Made by a program: the position numbers and the translations under genes. Of a DNA stretch of 64,000 nucleotides, positions 1 to 11,518 are shown one piece after another (within the stretch, counting starts at the first letter, position 1; the number at the start of each line of letters is the position of its first letter). A model generated the notes under the pieces. That model searched no databases. It was given only the letters and a program-made list of their open reading frames with translations, and was not told where the DNA came from. Source of the stretch: Sophora flavescens (lineage: Eukaryota; Streptophyta; Magnoliopsida; Fabales; Fabaceae); contig CM061062.1 in the NCBI GenBank assembly GCA_030762895.1, positions 137,561,104 to 137,625,103 on the forward strand, in the 5' to 3' direction.

Positions 1-1118
1 GAGGAGAATCTAGTTACCGGAGGAGTAGAGGACACCAAGGACGACGTCCAAGAGGGAGAAGGGATCATTCTTTCACTGATGAGGTGATGTCAGAGCCAGT
101 ACCACACAATTTCCTTTTCCCAAAGATGAGACACTATGATGGTACCTCAGATCCGTAGGAGCATCTTACGGCTTTCAATGTCAAAGTGATGGTCTCACAC
201 ATCTCGTCGAGGGTTAAATGCCAAGTTTTTCCAACAAATCTCTAGGGACCAGCTCTCATTTGGTTCTCTCAATTGCCATCGAGATCGGTTTACTCCTGGA
301 ATAACTTGACCGAGAAGTTTCTCATACAATTTGCGACCAGCAGGATGTATAGGAAGACCTCGGCTTGCTTGGATAACTTTAAACATGAGAAGCATGAGTC
401 GCTGTCCGAATATGTATATCGGTTCACTACGGAGATATTGAAGATCAAAGATTTGGAACCTGAGGTGGCCCTGCATTCCATGAGGGCTGGTTTGAGGGAA
501 GGGCCTTTCCTGGATTCGTTATCAAAGAGGCCGGCTATTGATATGGATGATCTCAGACAATGAGCTTCTAAGTACATTAGTATGGAGGAGGCGAGAGAGG
601 CGAAAAGGAAAGAAAGGGCAGATAATCAAGAAAGAAAGACAAATCAGAATGTCGGAGGAAGGAGATTGGCATCAAAAATTGAAATGTTACCCAGATTGTA
701 CGAGTCGAGAAGACCAAAGTATACCATGTACACCCGGCTCAATACTACGAGAGCACAAATCCTAGACGAGGTGTGCCATGCAAGTTTTGTGGAATATTCT
801 CCTCCCATCCTCACCGCACTGCAGTCGTCCGATAAAAGAAGATACTGCCGTTTTCATAACTTGTATGGTCATACCACAGAAGACTGTGTGGAATGGAAGG
901 ATTAGATTGAGGAACTGGTTCAGACGGGGGAACTTACAGACTACATACAATGGGGAGGACCAAGAAGGCAAGCAGCGTGGAGAGGTTATGGTGGAAGAGG
1001 TCGAGGAAAAGGAAGAGGCGCGGAAGGAAGAGGAAATTTATTCAGAAGAGAGTATCAGGAGAGAATGGGGAATGATCAGAATAATGAAGATCATCGCGTG
1101 GAAAATAATGCTCAGGTG
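1..1118 (+). pseudogene. Tat-like Ty3/gypsy gag (broken)
   Basis: This is the capsid-type gag of an old Ty3/gypsy element, which would package the element RNA. The plus-strand reading begins near base 76 with EVMSEPVP and HYDGTSDP, a layout usual at the start of Tat/Retand gag. A retrotransposon-gag core follows (about 270-590: SVYSWNNLTEKFL, then YVYRFTTEILKIKDLE). A zinc-knuckle-like block CRFHNLYGHTTEDC lies at 846-887, and an RG-rich basic tail at about 975-1060. Stops at 156-158 (TAG) and 561-563 (TGA), plus frame changes, show it is dead. The left end is cut by the window. It is the upstream half of the element whose RT resumes at 19293. Family assignment rests on motif order only. Confidence 0.8.
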
Positions 1119-1663
1119 AGAGGTGTTATAAATACCATTTCGGGAGGTTTTGCAGGGGGTTTAACCAGTTCGGCGAGAAGAAGACATCTCAGAGCGGCGA
1201 AGTCAGTCTACTGGGTCATGCAGAAGCCGATGCAAAATCATCGTCCGATAACCTTTACGGAAGACGATTTTGTTGGGACTGATCCAAATCAAGATGACCA
1301 TATGGTCATTTCGGTAGAGCTGCAGACTTTGTGGTGAGGAAGACTTTAGCAGATCAGGGAAGTTCGGCAGATATCCTGTATTACAAAACTTTCAAGAAGT
1401 TGGGAATACCAGAGACCGAGATTAAGGAGTTCATAAATGCTTTAGTAGGATTTGCCGGGGAATATGTAGAAACTTGGGGGGTATGTTGAATTACTAACAA
1501 AATTTGGTAATGGCATAGCTTCCAGAAATATTGCGGTTAAGTTTATTATTGTGGATGCTCCGAGGGCGGCATACAATCTAATTCTCGGACGACCATGTCT
1601 GAATGAACTCGGTGCTATAGTGTCCACCCCGCATCTGACTATGAAGTTTCATTCCAGCATAGG
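1119..1663 (+). pseudogene. Tat-like aspartic protease (broken, interrupted)
   Basis: This protease segment would have matured the Gag-Pol polyprotein. It starts with GVINTISGG and TFTEDDFVGTDPNQDDH, which precede the protease in Tat elements. The active-site type motif DQGSSADIL is at 1352-1378, and the C-terminal NLILGRPCLNELGAIVSTPH is at about 1571-1635. The frame is lost near 1480 and regained near 1510. The gene stops at 1663, where a Tekay-like LTR begins with TGTGACACC. The same protease tail reappears at 19149-19293 and continues into pol, so this is one element split by a 17.5-kb insertion. Confidence 0.75.
1520..1663 (+). repeat. Left copy of a 144-bp duplicated host segment
   Basis: This protease-tail segment is present again at 19149-19293 with about four differences by eye. 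The two copies flank the whole Tekay-like insertion. It is far too long for a 5-bp target-site duplication. Confidence 0.85.
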
Positions 1664-3093
1664 TGTGACACCCTTCTACCCCGCATGTTATAAGCGCTTT
1701 AAGGTAAGCAATTAATAAAATTTAGTCATGAACGTACTGGATAAAATAAAGCGTCTGTCCATGGGTAGAAAAGTCCACATGAAGTAGTTCTCAAAATCAG
1801 GGAAAATAAAACGAGTTTAAAACAATTTAACATAGCAAATAAATAAACCTATACCAACCCTGATGTCATATGCAGAGCTGGTATAACTATTCCGGAATAA
1901 ATCCACGGAATACAACTGACAACTAACTAACTGAACATAAAAACAAGCCCTAACTATGAATGGCAGCTCCTCAGAGTCACTCTTCTCCGGGCTGTTCGCC
2001 ATCCTCTGCAAGGTGTCAATCGGGCAAAATAACAAACAAATAATGGGGAGTAAGAATCATGTAATCATAATAGCAAGGAGGTAGGAAGTAAAGTAAAACA
2101 TACAAGCATGGCACAAACGTAAGCATATATCAACAGCATGTATAAACATACATCAACCTCATCAACATCAAGCATGCTATGTAATGCAATGCAGTCCACT
2201 CTGCTAAACCAACAATGCATGTGGATCCACTAAACTCGGGATGGACGACTTCGGAGTTACATATCCACATTGAGAATCTACTCAACGCCGGAGAATCTAC
2301 TCCTTGGATAGCCAACGCATCAAAGCAACGAATTCCTCGTCACGGGGTCGCAATGTGAATCTTTTCAAACCGTGGATGGCCAGATCGCCGTACTCTAGGA
2401 CGACCTCCCCTATGTCGAATATCCCTCCACAACAACAACTCCAATGCAATGTGTATGCAACACGGTAACCATGGACAACCACCACCTCCATAACTCCAAT
2501 GGAATCAACCGAAGACATCAGCGGAATCGACCACAGCGGAATCTACCACAACAACTTTAACCAGTGGAATCTACCACAGCAGAATCGACTGCAACACCTT
2601 AGACCCAAACCGTGCAGTCAAGGCCCCCCCCCCCCCCCCCTCCTTGGGACAAACTCTCGGTCCCTAAGGTACAACATTAATAACACCTTAGACCCAAACA
2701 ACGGGGTCAAGGCCCTCTTGGTCATAAGGCACCAAGGCACAACTCAAACAACTTACGGTAACCCAACGATTACCGGCTTAACAATCTTAATTAATATTTA
2801 ATTAAGTTATCTAGTCTTCATCATTAATTAACTAAGTCATCATTTGTTGTTGGGGAATATTGGGGTTAAAACCCCTGTTTAAGTCCTTAATCTCAGATTC
2901 TGTCCAGAGGGGTGAGCACAGTCGTGCTTAACCCTAGCACGGGCGTGCTGCCACTTCAGTGGGGCACGTTTATGCTCCTTTGCTGCACGGCGGTGCTTAT
3001 TGCGCGACCATTTTCCAGAATTCAAACTGGGAGAGTGCTCCCTGTTCAACATGGTCGTGCTCAATGCATGACAGTACTGTTTTGGGCAGAGTC
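1664..3093 (-). mobile_element. Tekay-like LTR 1, outer part
   Basis: This is the first half of the element's 3' LTR in its own orientation. It matches 14975-16432. It contains a poly-C run at about 2627-2641 and degenerate GCACGG/CGTGC palindromes at 2920-3070. The last five bases, GAGTC, are the left target-site duplication of the Athila-like insertion. Confidence 0.9.
3089..3093. repeat. Left target-site duplication GAGTC
   Basis: GAGTC directly precedes the TGATAAGCC start of the Athila-like LTR and is repeated at 10068-10072. The uninterrupted sister LTR reads through this point near 16431. Confidence 0.95.
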
Positions 3094-4373
3094 TGATAAG
3101 CCTCTGGCTCATCTAGTTTTATGGCTAGTATGACCAGGGTTTTGTGCTAATTATATCTCATTTTCACCCAAATTAGATTAGATTGTCCTCAAGCAAGGTT
3201 TTGAGTCTCTAAAGTAGTTTAGGTTAATTTAGCCAGTTTTGAGTCAAATAAAGCACTTATGACTATTTTATTGTTTTCAGGTTAACTTAGAAGTTAAGGG
3301 AATAAAGAAGCAGGGGAAATTTCAATCCTGGAGGTGTTCACCTCGTGAGAGTCTTCTCGCCACGCGAACCTGAAAGCCAGCTGAACAGCAGAATGTCATC
3401 CTCTCTGGTTCACCCCGCGAACAACACCTCGCCTCGCGACCCTGAAGGCTGACTGTTCTAGAAAAATGCAAGATTTCTGTGTCGCCTCGCGAGAGTCTTC
3501 TCGCCACGCGAGCCTGGAAGTCAGAGAGCATCACGGTTAGACTCTTCAATTCCTCGCCACGCGAGCAGTACTTCGCCCCGCGAGAAGACCAAACGTTGCA
3601 GACTCTTCATAATATTCGCCTCGCGAGTGAGGGTTCGCCTCGCGAGTAGGCGCCGTTCCTGAAAGATATAAATGGCTGTTCTGGGCAGATTAGAGAGACT
3701 TTTGATTCTCCACTGTTTTTTTTATAGAATTTCTGGTTGTGTTTCGTTTTTATGGAGAACTAATCTTCTTGGATTAGTCTACTGTAATTGATTTCCACCA
3801 CACTTGAGGTTTTGTAATTCCTGTTTTGTATGCTTTTCCCTTTTCAATACTATGCTATATATTTCTGTTTGTATAATTCAGGAGTGTATAGTGTTGTGTT
3901 GATTTATTTCGGTGATGTTATGTTCCTATATTGAATCGCGTTTGTTTAATTCGCGTGTGTTCGTTCATATTCGTTTAGTTCATGAGGGCTTAACCCCGTT
4001 TGTTTAATTCGGGAATAGGAACATATATCTCGTAGTAGCGATTTCGTTTGCTAATTGTTGCTACAACCGAAAGGGGATTAGAATCTGCTTAGGGCTTGGA
4101 ATTTACATGAATCGATGATAGTTGGGAAATCGAGAACAGTAGATTAATCGTCTTTAGCTTATTTGACAATCCTTTAAACTGCCTTGTTTTTATTGCTCTG
4201 TGTTTCCTTAATTGTTTTCTTATTTGCATTCAAATCCAAACCCCCCCAAAAACTGATTTTTGTGGTAAATAACAAGTCAAGAGTCCTTGTGAGACAATAT
4301 CCGAGTTGTCGCTTCCTAAACTACAGTTTTATAAACTCGCTCGCTTTTTGGCGCGTGCGCGACAGCGCGACCA
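3094..4373 (+). mobile_element. Athila-like 5' LTR
   Basis: The LTR starts TGATAAGCC and ends CGACCA. It contains about ten copies of a CGCGA-centred motif (3341-3645) followed by a TATA box (3667-3673). The 3' end is GC-rich (GGCGCGTGCGCGACAGCGCG). Confidence 0.93.
3341..3673 (+). promoter_or_regulatory. CGCGA motif cluster plus TATA box (U3 promoter)
   Basis: About ten near-copies of CGCCNCGCGAG occur between 3341 and 3645, with TATAAAT at 3667-3673 about 20 bp downstream. The position directly upstream of a TATA box suggests a promoter or enhancer of the LTR. That function is inference; the motif cluster is seen directly and is repeated in the 3' LTR at 9032-9365. Confidence 0.6.
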
Positions 4374-4378
4374 AAAAT

Positions 4379-4396
4379 TGGCGCCGTTGCCGGGGA
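4379..4396 (+). other. Primer binding site, tRNA-Asp type
   Basis: TGGCGCCGTTGCCGGGGA lies 5 bp after the 5' LTR. This is the primer site usual for Athila-type elements, matching the 3' end of plant tRNA-Asp. Confidence 0.85.
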
Positions 4397-4460
4397 CTCT
4401 TGTTTGTTATTTTCGCATTTTTCTTTCTTTCTTTTACTTTCGTTTTTGTTTTGAATTGGT

Positions 4461-5725
4461 CTGGCTACTAGGTCTACTTGCCCTGACTTGTGTGATTTTG
4501 ATCCTGAAATTGAAAGAACACTGCACACACGTCGTAGAGCAATTCGGGCTAGCACCAGTGGTGATTCTAATTCTAAAACTGTTTTTGATAATATGGGTGA
4601 CCAAAGGACATTAAGGCAGCTTGCTGCCCCTGATGTTAATTATAATGGCTTGTGTATTGAATATTCTGGTGCTGTTACTCCCTTTGAATTAAAATCTGGT
4701 CTAATACATTTGTTGCCAAAGTTTAGTGGTCTTGCAGGTGAGGATCCACACAAGCATCTGAAAGAATTCCAAGTTGTATGCTCCACACCCTTGAGACCAG
4801 AGGGAATAACTGAGGATCACATCAAGTTGAGAGCCTTCCCGTTTTCACTACAGGGCGCTGCAAAGGATTGGCTGCTCTATCTTGAGCCAAACTCTATTAC
4901 CACCTGGAACGATTTGAAGAAGGTTTTCTTAGAGAGATATTTTCCTGCCTCCAGAGATGCATCAATCAGGAAGGAATTGAGTCATTGGCTGAATATTGGG
5001 AGAGATTCAAGCAGTTGGTATCCAGTTGCCCTCAGCATCAGATTTCTGAGCAACTTCTTATTCAGTATTTTTATGAAGGGTTACTACCGATGGATAGAAA
5101 TATTTTGGATGCTGCTAGTGGGGGAGCACTTGTTGATAAGACTCCAGCTGCTGCCAAGCAATTAATTGAAAATATGTCACTGAACTCCCAGCAGTTTACA
5201 ACCAGGAGAAATTCTGTTGAGACAAGGGGTGTGCATGAGGTCCATAACTCTTCTTCCAACCAGGCCCTCGAGAATAGAATGGATGAGCTCACTTCTTTGG
5301 TGAAGCAATTGGCAATGGATAAGGTTCAGCCGGCAAGGTTGTGTGGCATGTGCAGTTCTCCTGAGCACCCGTATGAAGCATGCCCCATTCTGAAAGAAGG
5401 GTCGCATTCGATTTTGTCTCAAGCTTATGCAGTCCATCCTTACAATCAAGGCAACAGTCAGAACCAGTACAACACTCCTGACCTATCCACAAATAGGTAC
5501 CATCCCAACTGGAGGAATCATCCTAACCTTCGGTATGGGAACTCATCCCAACAACAACCGATGGCAGCACCACAGAATCCTCCTCAAGTGACCACTTCTG
5601 CACCTTCTGGACCTTCACTAGAGGACATGTTCAAGCAATTGAATGAACAAAATCTCCAGTTGCAGCAGCAAATTGGACAGTTCCAGGCACAGTTCCAGGC
5701 CTCACAGGACGTTGTCAGCCAGTAA
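4461..5725 (+). pseudogene. Athila-like gag (frameshifted, start codon lost)
   Basis: This gag would form the particle that packages element RNA. The reading starts at 4461 with CTG-GCT-ACT-AGG-TCT, where the pattern ATRS suggests an ATG changed to CTG; no good upstream ATG is in frame. FDPEIERT follows, then the gag core (LPKFSGLAGEDPHKHLKEF, about 4710-4770; WNDLKKVFLERYFPASRD, about 4905-4960). A one-base frameshift near 4978-4984 moves the rest to the frame of AEYWERFKQLVSSCP, which runs to 5725. A zinc-knuckle-like CGMCSSPEHPYEAC lies at about 5344-5385, and a Q-rich coiled-coil-like tail follows. A stop at 5723-5725 separates it from the protease part, close to a short local duplication (ATGCTAGCATTCAAAATTT at about 5728 and 5782). 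Confidence 0.85.
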
Positions 5726-5745
5726 CAGATGCTAGCATTCAAAAT

Positions 5746-7335
5746 TTGCAGACACAGTTTGGTCAATCTCAGCAGCGAACGGATGCTAGCATTCAAAATT
5801 TAGAGACACAGGTTGGACAGCTTGCCACATCCATAAATAACATACAACAAGCTCAAAGATCAAACCAACTACCTGCACAAACAGTGATAAATCCCAATGT
5901 CTCTAATCCTAATGTGAGTGCCATTTCTCTGAGATCTGGAAAAGTTGTTGAGGCAGCCTCTGAAAAAGATGAAGAAACTGTTGAGGTAACTCCTGAGCCT
6001 TCTGTTATTGTTGAAGCTGAGAAAGTGTACATCCCACCGATCCCTTTCCCACACAGAGTGCAGAAAAATAAGAAGATTGGTGGTGAAGACAAGGAGAGGG
6101 AAATTCTAGATGTGTTCAGAAGGGTGGCGGTGAACATTCCCCTTCCGGATGTGATCAAGCAGGTTCCTAAGTATGCTAAATTTCTGAAGGATTTATGCAC
6201 CAACAAGAGGAGGTTGAAGGGTAATGAGAGAGTTAATCTAGGGAGAAATGTTTCAGCCCTTGTTCAGTCTAAGCCTGCACCAGAAAGAGTTACTGTTTCA
6301 GCCCCCACTCAGGCACTACCACAGAAGTGCAAGGATCCGAACACTTTTGCTATTCCATGCACTATTGGGGACAGAAAATTTGAAAATTGCATGTTGGATT
6401 TGGGAGCCTCCATAAATGTCATGCCCACCTCTGTTTTCAATAACCTTGATCTTGGTCCCTTGCAGTATACAGGTCTCACTATCCAGTTAGCCAACAAGAC
6501 CAGTGCTCGCCCCATGGGAATGGTAGAAGATGTGCTGGTACAAGTTGATGAGTTGATCTTCCCTGCTGACTTCTACATCCTGGACATGGTAGGGGAAACA
6601 AATTCAAGTAGATCACCAATCATCCTGGGCAGACCGTTCATGAAGACGGCAAAGACAAAAATTGATGTTGATGATGGGACCATGTCCATGGAGTTTGGAG
6701 ACATTGTGGCAAAGTTTAACATCTTTGATTCTATGAAGCATCCCCTGGAAGAGCACTCTGTTTTCCAAATAGAGTTGCTCTATGAGATTATTGATGACAC
6801 CTGTGATGAATTGGTTTCTGATTTTCCATTTGTTTCTGGCTATGATGATATTTCTATATGTACTGATTGTACTAACACTAACCATTGTGTGGTGTGTGCT
6901 GAGATTTCTGCATGTATAGCAGGTGATGGATTTGTTAGCGCAGTGAATGAAGAACGTGCAGAAGATGAAGCAGCACCGGAGACCCTCCCTACCTATCTGC
7001 CACCTCCCCCTGTGGAACCACCAGAGAGACTGGATTTTGCACCATGGCCAGTCCAAGGGGTTGAACCCCAATTTTTTTGGGAGGACTTTGTTGAGAAAGA
7101 GGTCATCTTTGACCCAAGAAGGAGTGATGAGTCCGCCGCATTGGGCAAGGTCACCATAGTTGTCAAGTGCTCACTCCTATATCAAAGCTGCAAGTTATGG
7201 GACCATGGAATGAACTCCCTCTCTTTGTCCATCACTTGGGCCTTATGCAAGCAATGGGATCCAGGCGGAAGCTCACACCTATACTGCCACTTGATCAGGG
7301 AGCACCCTTTCCTTTCCCTCACTCTGATTTTATAG
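5746..7335 (+). pseudogene. Athila-like gag tail and aspartic protease, ending without RT
   Basis: This 529-codon frame continues the Gag tail and contains the retroviral-type protease that would cleave Gag. The active-site block DLGASINVMP is at 6397-6426; DLGA is the form usual in Athila-type proteases. LILGRPF-like IILGRPFMKTAKTKIDVDDG follows at about 6619. The protease tail fades after the acidic stretch DDTCDELVSDF. From about 7080 the frame reads sequence unlike pol and stops at 7333-7335. No RT, RNase H or integrase motif follows. The ORF itself is open, so the truncation looks older than the latest mutations, or the element amplified in this form. Confidence 0.82.
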
Positions 7336-8785
7336 TTATGTTGTTTCATTGGGGACAATGTACATTTTAAGTGTGGGGGAGGGAACCAATTGCATGATTT
7401 GTTTTTTTGTTTGGTCTTGTTTTTCTTTTAGCTTTTGAATAAATTGTGTGAGTCTTTGGTCGGTGAGCTTGATTGATTTTGATTGATTTGGCACAGATTG
7501 ATTGCATGATCTATGTGATGATTCCCCCTAGGTTGAAATTTTTTTTTTCTGAAAAGTGATCCCCATGTGATTGAAAACTGAACTTTGAGATATTTTGTTA
7601 TGATTGCATGATTTATGATAAGTTTGGGGTGAAGGGAAGCACACACTAGGGATAGAATCTCGGTCAAACAATTTACAAAAATGTCCAGGTGAGGATTTGA
7701 GCCTCCAACATGTTTTTAACTATGTGAAATCACTTTTAAGTTGCACTTTCCCGAATTTGCTTGAATCTCTTCTTGGTTTGCATGTCTATGTGTTTGCATC
7801 AAATGATTTAGACAGATTTTCTTTGTAAATAACCACTTAGCCTAAAAATAACCGTCCCTAATGCATGTTCCCTAGTTAGCCCCTTTGAGCCTAATTAGCC
7901 TATTAATTCTTGATAACCTTATGTTACAAGCCGAAAAAAATCTGGAAAACCATGTTAACTCGATCTTAGGATTAGGAGAGCATGGAATCTTAGCAAGAGA
8001 ATGGTTGCAAGAAACTAAGTTTGGGGTGGCTACAAGGTGTGATGCGTTGTTTGGGATTGAGAAAAAAAGAAAAAAATATAATAAAAAGGTTGGAGCCAAA
8101 GGCAAGAAAGAAAAAGGAAAAAAAAATAAAATAAAAAAATAAAAAATATAATAATAAAAGGTGCAAAAATGTCAAAAAGGATATTGAAAGAAAAGAGACT
8201 GTAGTCACCCAAGGCATAAAGAAAAATGGAAAAAGGAATCTGAGTGGAAATTCAATGTATCAAAATGTTCATGCTCTCTTAGTTCCTAGGGACTTAAGCT
8301 CAGTACCTTTGTATATCCTACCCTTAGCCAGGCCCCATTACAACCCTTAAAAGACCTTTTGATGTTGCATGCATGTTTCTATGGGAATCATTTTGAGATG
8401 AAAATCAAATTCATGGGAAGTGCTCTTAAAAGTGAAATGTTGATAACCTAGACAAAAACTGAGCGATTGAGTGAAACACTAAATGCCCTTGTGAGGAAGG
8501 CGGTTGTTTGAATTTGGTGATCTCCCTCTTGTGTGTAACTTGGATCCCTTGCTTAGATCAATGATTGCTTGAATGATGAAACTCTCAATTGTTTAGAGTA
8601 ATTGCATGTGGGGATGGCTTTGTTTGAAAGGGGGGAACATTGAAGGAAAAAATTATTTTGGTGAATTGCTTGAAATTTGTGCAAAAATTTGATTGAATCT
8701 ATTAAGCTTGCCATGTCTTGAGTCTTTTTGAGTTTTTGAGTTGTAGTTTGCTTGGGGACAAGCAAAGTTTAAGTTTGGGGTATTT
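7336..8785 (+). other. 3' non-coding region of the Athila-like element
   Basis: This 1.45-kb stretch has no coding signal. It opens with GGGGACAATG and the purine run AAGTGTGGGGGAGGG at 7368-7382, and an A-rich segment lies at 8056-8160. It ends with the polypurine tract AAGTTTGGGGTATTT at 8771-8785 directly before the 3' LTR. Athila-type elements commonly have a long spacer between pol and the 3' LTR. Confidence 0.75.
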
Positions 8786-10067
8786 TGATAAGCCTCTGGC
8801 TTATCTAGTTTTATGGCTAGTATGACCAGGGTTTTGTGCTAATTATATCTCATTTTCACCCAAATTAGATTAGATTGTCCTCAAGCAAGGTTTTGAGTCT
8901 CTAAAGTAGTTTAGGTTAATTTAGCCAGTTTTGAGTCAAAAAAAGCACTTATGGCTATTTTATTGTTTTCAGGTTAACTTAGAAGTTAAGGGAATAAAGA
9001 AGCAGGGGGAATTTCAATCCTGGAGGTGTTCGCCTCGCGAGAGTCTTCTCGCCACGCGAACCTGAAAGCCAGCTGAACAGCAGAATGTCATCCTCTCTGG
9101 TTCGCCCCGCGAACAACACCTCGCCTCGCGACCCTGAAGGCTGACTGTTCCAGAAAAATGCAAGATTTATGTGTCGCCTCGCGAGAGTCTTCTTGCCACG
9201 CGAGCCTGGAAGTCAGAGAGCATCACGGTTAGACTCTTCAATTCCTCGCCACGCGAGCAGTACTTCGCCCCGCGAGAAGACCAAACGTTGCAGACTCTTC
9301 ATAATATTCGCCTCGCGAGTGAGGGTTCGCCTCCCGAGTAGGCGCAGTTCCTGAAAGATATAAATGGCTGTTCTGGGCAGATTAGAGAGACTTTTGATTC
9401 TCCACTGTTTTTTTTATAGAATTTCTGGTTGTGTTTCGTTTTTATGGAGAACTAATCTTCTTGGATTAGTCTACTATAATTGATTTCCACCACACTTGAG
9501 GTTTTGTAATTCCTGTTTTGTATGCTTTTCCCTTTTCAATACTATGCTATATATTTCTGTTTGTTTAATTCATGAGTGTATAGTGTTGTGTTGATTTATT
9601 TCGGTGATGTTATGTTCCTATATTGAATCGCGTTTGTTTAATTCGCGTGTGTTCGTTCATGTTCGTTTAGTTCATGAGGGCTTAACCCCGTTTGTTTAAT
9701 TCGGGAATAGGAACATATATCTCGTAGTAGCGATTTCGTTTGTTAATTGTTGCTACAACCGAAAGGGGATTAGAATCTGCTTAGGGCTTGGAATTTACAT
9801 GAACCGATGATAGTTGGGAAATTGAGAACAGTAGATTAATCGTCTTTAGCTTATTTGACAATCCTTTAAACTGCCTTGTTTTTATTGCTCTGTGTTTCCT
9901 TAATTGTTTTCTTATTTGCATTCAAATCCAAACCCCCAAAAAAAAACTGATTTTTGTGGTAAATAACAAGTCAAGAGTCCTTGTGAGACGATATCCGAGT
10001 TGTCGCTTCCTAAACTACAGTTTTATAAACCCGCTCGCTTTTTGGCGCGTGCGCGACAGCACGACCA
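8786..10067 (+). mobile_element. Athila-like 3' LTR
   Basis: This 1,282-bp LTR begins TGATAAGCC and ends ACGACCA. It carries the same CGCGA cluster (9032-9340) and TATA box (9359-9365) as the 5' LTR. Differences from the 5' LTR are scattered single bases, several at CpG sites. Confidence 0.93.
9032..9365 (+). promoter_or_regulatory. CGCGA cluster and TATA box, 3' LTR copy
   Basis: This is the 3' LTR counterpart of 3341-3673. The first motif here is intact (CGCCTCGCGAGAG) where the 5' LTR copy has decayed to CACCTCGTGAGAG. Confidence 0.55.
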
Positions 10068-10072
10068 GAGTC
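10068..10072. repeat. Right target-site duplication GAGTC
   Basis: GAGTC follows the CGACCA end of the Athila-like element and matches 3089-3093. Confidence 0.95.
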
Positions 10073-11398
10073 TCAACACAGTTCCTTAACCAATTTTTAG
10101 GGTGTTTAAACCTATTAATCTCTAACTCATTTTAGAACCTAATTTAACCAATTAAGGTTTTTAACATTTTACCCAACAACTCAACAGTCATAGCATCAAC
10201 TATACAACCAACTTAACATCAACAGGCAACATCGTAATAACAACGACAATCATCATACTATCATGTCCATATTAAGGCAACCAAGATAAATATTAACAAC
10301 ATGTCATGAAAATGGAACACATACAAATAACATACCAAAATATCCAAGAACATACCATCACCAAACAATACAATTTAACATGTTATTCATTCATACACAT
10401 AAAACAACACGGGGTTATGGGAATCCCTTTACTTCACACTAACCCCAAGCCTGTGAATACACTACCCTTCTCCCCATACCTGGAATGGAGATCACGATTC
10501 CAAAGAGAGAAAGAAGATCCACTTGGGTCCTGTCCTACTAGCGCTTGTCTACAACCTCAAGAACGACAAATAGACACTTTGGTTCAACTCTAAGATCAAG
10601 AAATTAAAAGGAAAAGATCAAGAACTTGAAAGAAAGACCACAAGGGACAAGGTGCAAAAAGTTTACCTTTTCTAGAGTCCCAAACATCAAGCACAACGAA
10701 CCCCTATTCGTAGCGATATTCTCCTATCAAGAAGTAGTGAAGAACGGTGCAAGAACGGGTTCCCTAGAGAGAGTTTTAGGGAGAAAAACCAAAAGGATTC
10801 AAATAATAAGGAGGGAGGGAGTTTTATGAGTGTTGGGGTCGTGTAAACTAGGTTTAGGTCGAGTCTAATGGTATATATATGAGTTTGGGTCATAACGGGT
10901 TCCTATTTCAGCCCAAACTGTATACAGTTCGGTATTTTGACCATAACTTGAGCTACAAGTTTCCAATTGAGGCGTTCTTGGTGACGTTAGAAAGCTCAGA
11001 GAAATATCTACAAATTAAAGTGCGATGATTGAATCCTAAATCGGACTCTAAGATGGTCGAAAGTTCAATGGAATTTTAGCGACATATTTGGTAGTTATTC
11101 CTAGATAGGATCCTTAAGAGATTATGATAAGATCTTAAGATATAAACAAAAAGAGGATGATCCTATGTTGATAAGGACTCAAATCTGATTGGTTGAGGGG
11201 CTAAAATCAAAGAATAACACTATCTCTATTTAAATACTAAATCACACGATATCTTATCATATCATTCTTAATCGCTTATTATTAATAAAATCACATATCA
11301 TGTATTAACATATAAAATCAAACATTAAGAGACACAATCTCATATTAATGCAAATAATCATATATTAATATACATAATACATATTATCATATGCAATA

Positions 11399-11400
<2 letters not shown>

Positions 11401-11443
<43 letters not shown>
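11401..11443. repeat. (AC)n microsatellite
   Basis: This is a pure dinucleotide run within the LTR. The sister LTR has (AC)n followed by (AT)n at the same place (17751-17811). Confidence 0.95.
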
Positions 11444-11448
<5 letters not shown>

Positions 11449-11518
11449 CAAACATATCAAACATATATATGCCAAAACTAGCACATATAAACATTAGATT
11501 GAATCTTGAGGTGTTACA

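Larger units (their letters stand above)
3094..10067 (+). mobile_element. Athila-like Ty3/gypsy element, gag-protease only
   Basis: This 6,974-bp element has both LTRs (3094-4373 and 8786-10067), a tRNA-Asp primer site, a polypurine tract and a perfect 5-bp target duplication. It encodes gag and protease but no reverse transcriptase, RNase H or integrase, so it could only move with proteins from a full relative. The LTRs differ at roughly 20-25 of 1,280 positions by eye, about 1.7 percent. It is therefore the youngest datable insertion here, landing inside an already inserted Tekay-like LTR. Confidence 0.92.
10068..11518 (-). mobile_element. Tekay-like LTR 1, inner part
   Basis: This is the second half of the interrupted LTR, matching 16430-17877. 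It contains an (AC)n run at 11401-11443 and ends GGTGTTACA. Removing the insertion gives an LTR of about 2,876 bp. Confidence 0.9.

Noticed and set aside
1817..2035. 72-codon minus frame repeated at 15128-15346
   Set aside because: It is open in both LTRs simply because they are copies. It is short and shows no domain or composition that argues for protein.
5853..6206. 117-codon minus frame and other antisense frames over the Athila-like protease
   Set aside because: They are antisense shadows of the clear plus-strand protease frame.
8056..8160. A-rich stretch as a poly(A) tail of a retroposed gene
   Set aside because: It lies mid-way in the Athila-like 3' region, has no gene in front of it, and both LTRs show it belongs to the element.
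10687..10893. 68-codon minus frame repeated at 17046-17252
   Set aside because: This is also a result of LTR duplication. It lies over AT-rich LTR sequence without coding signs.
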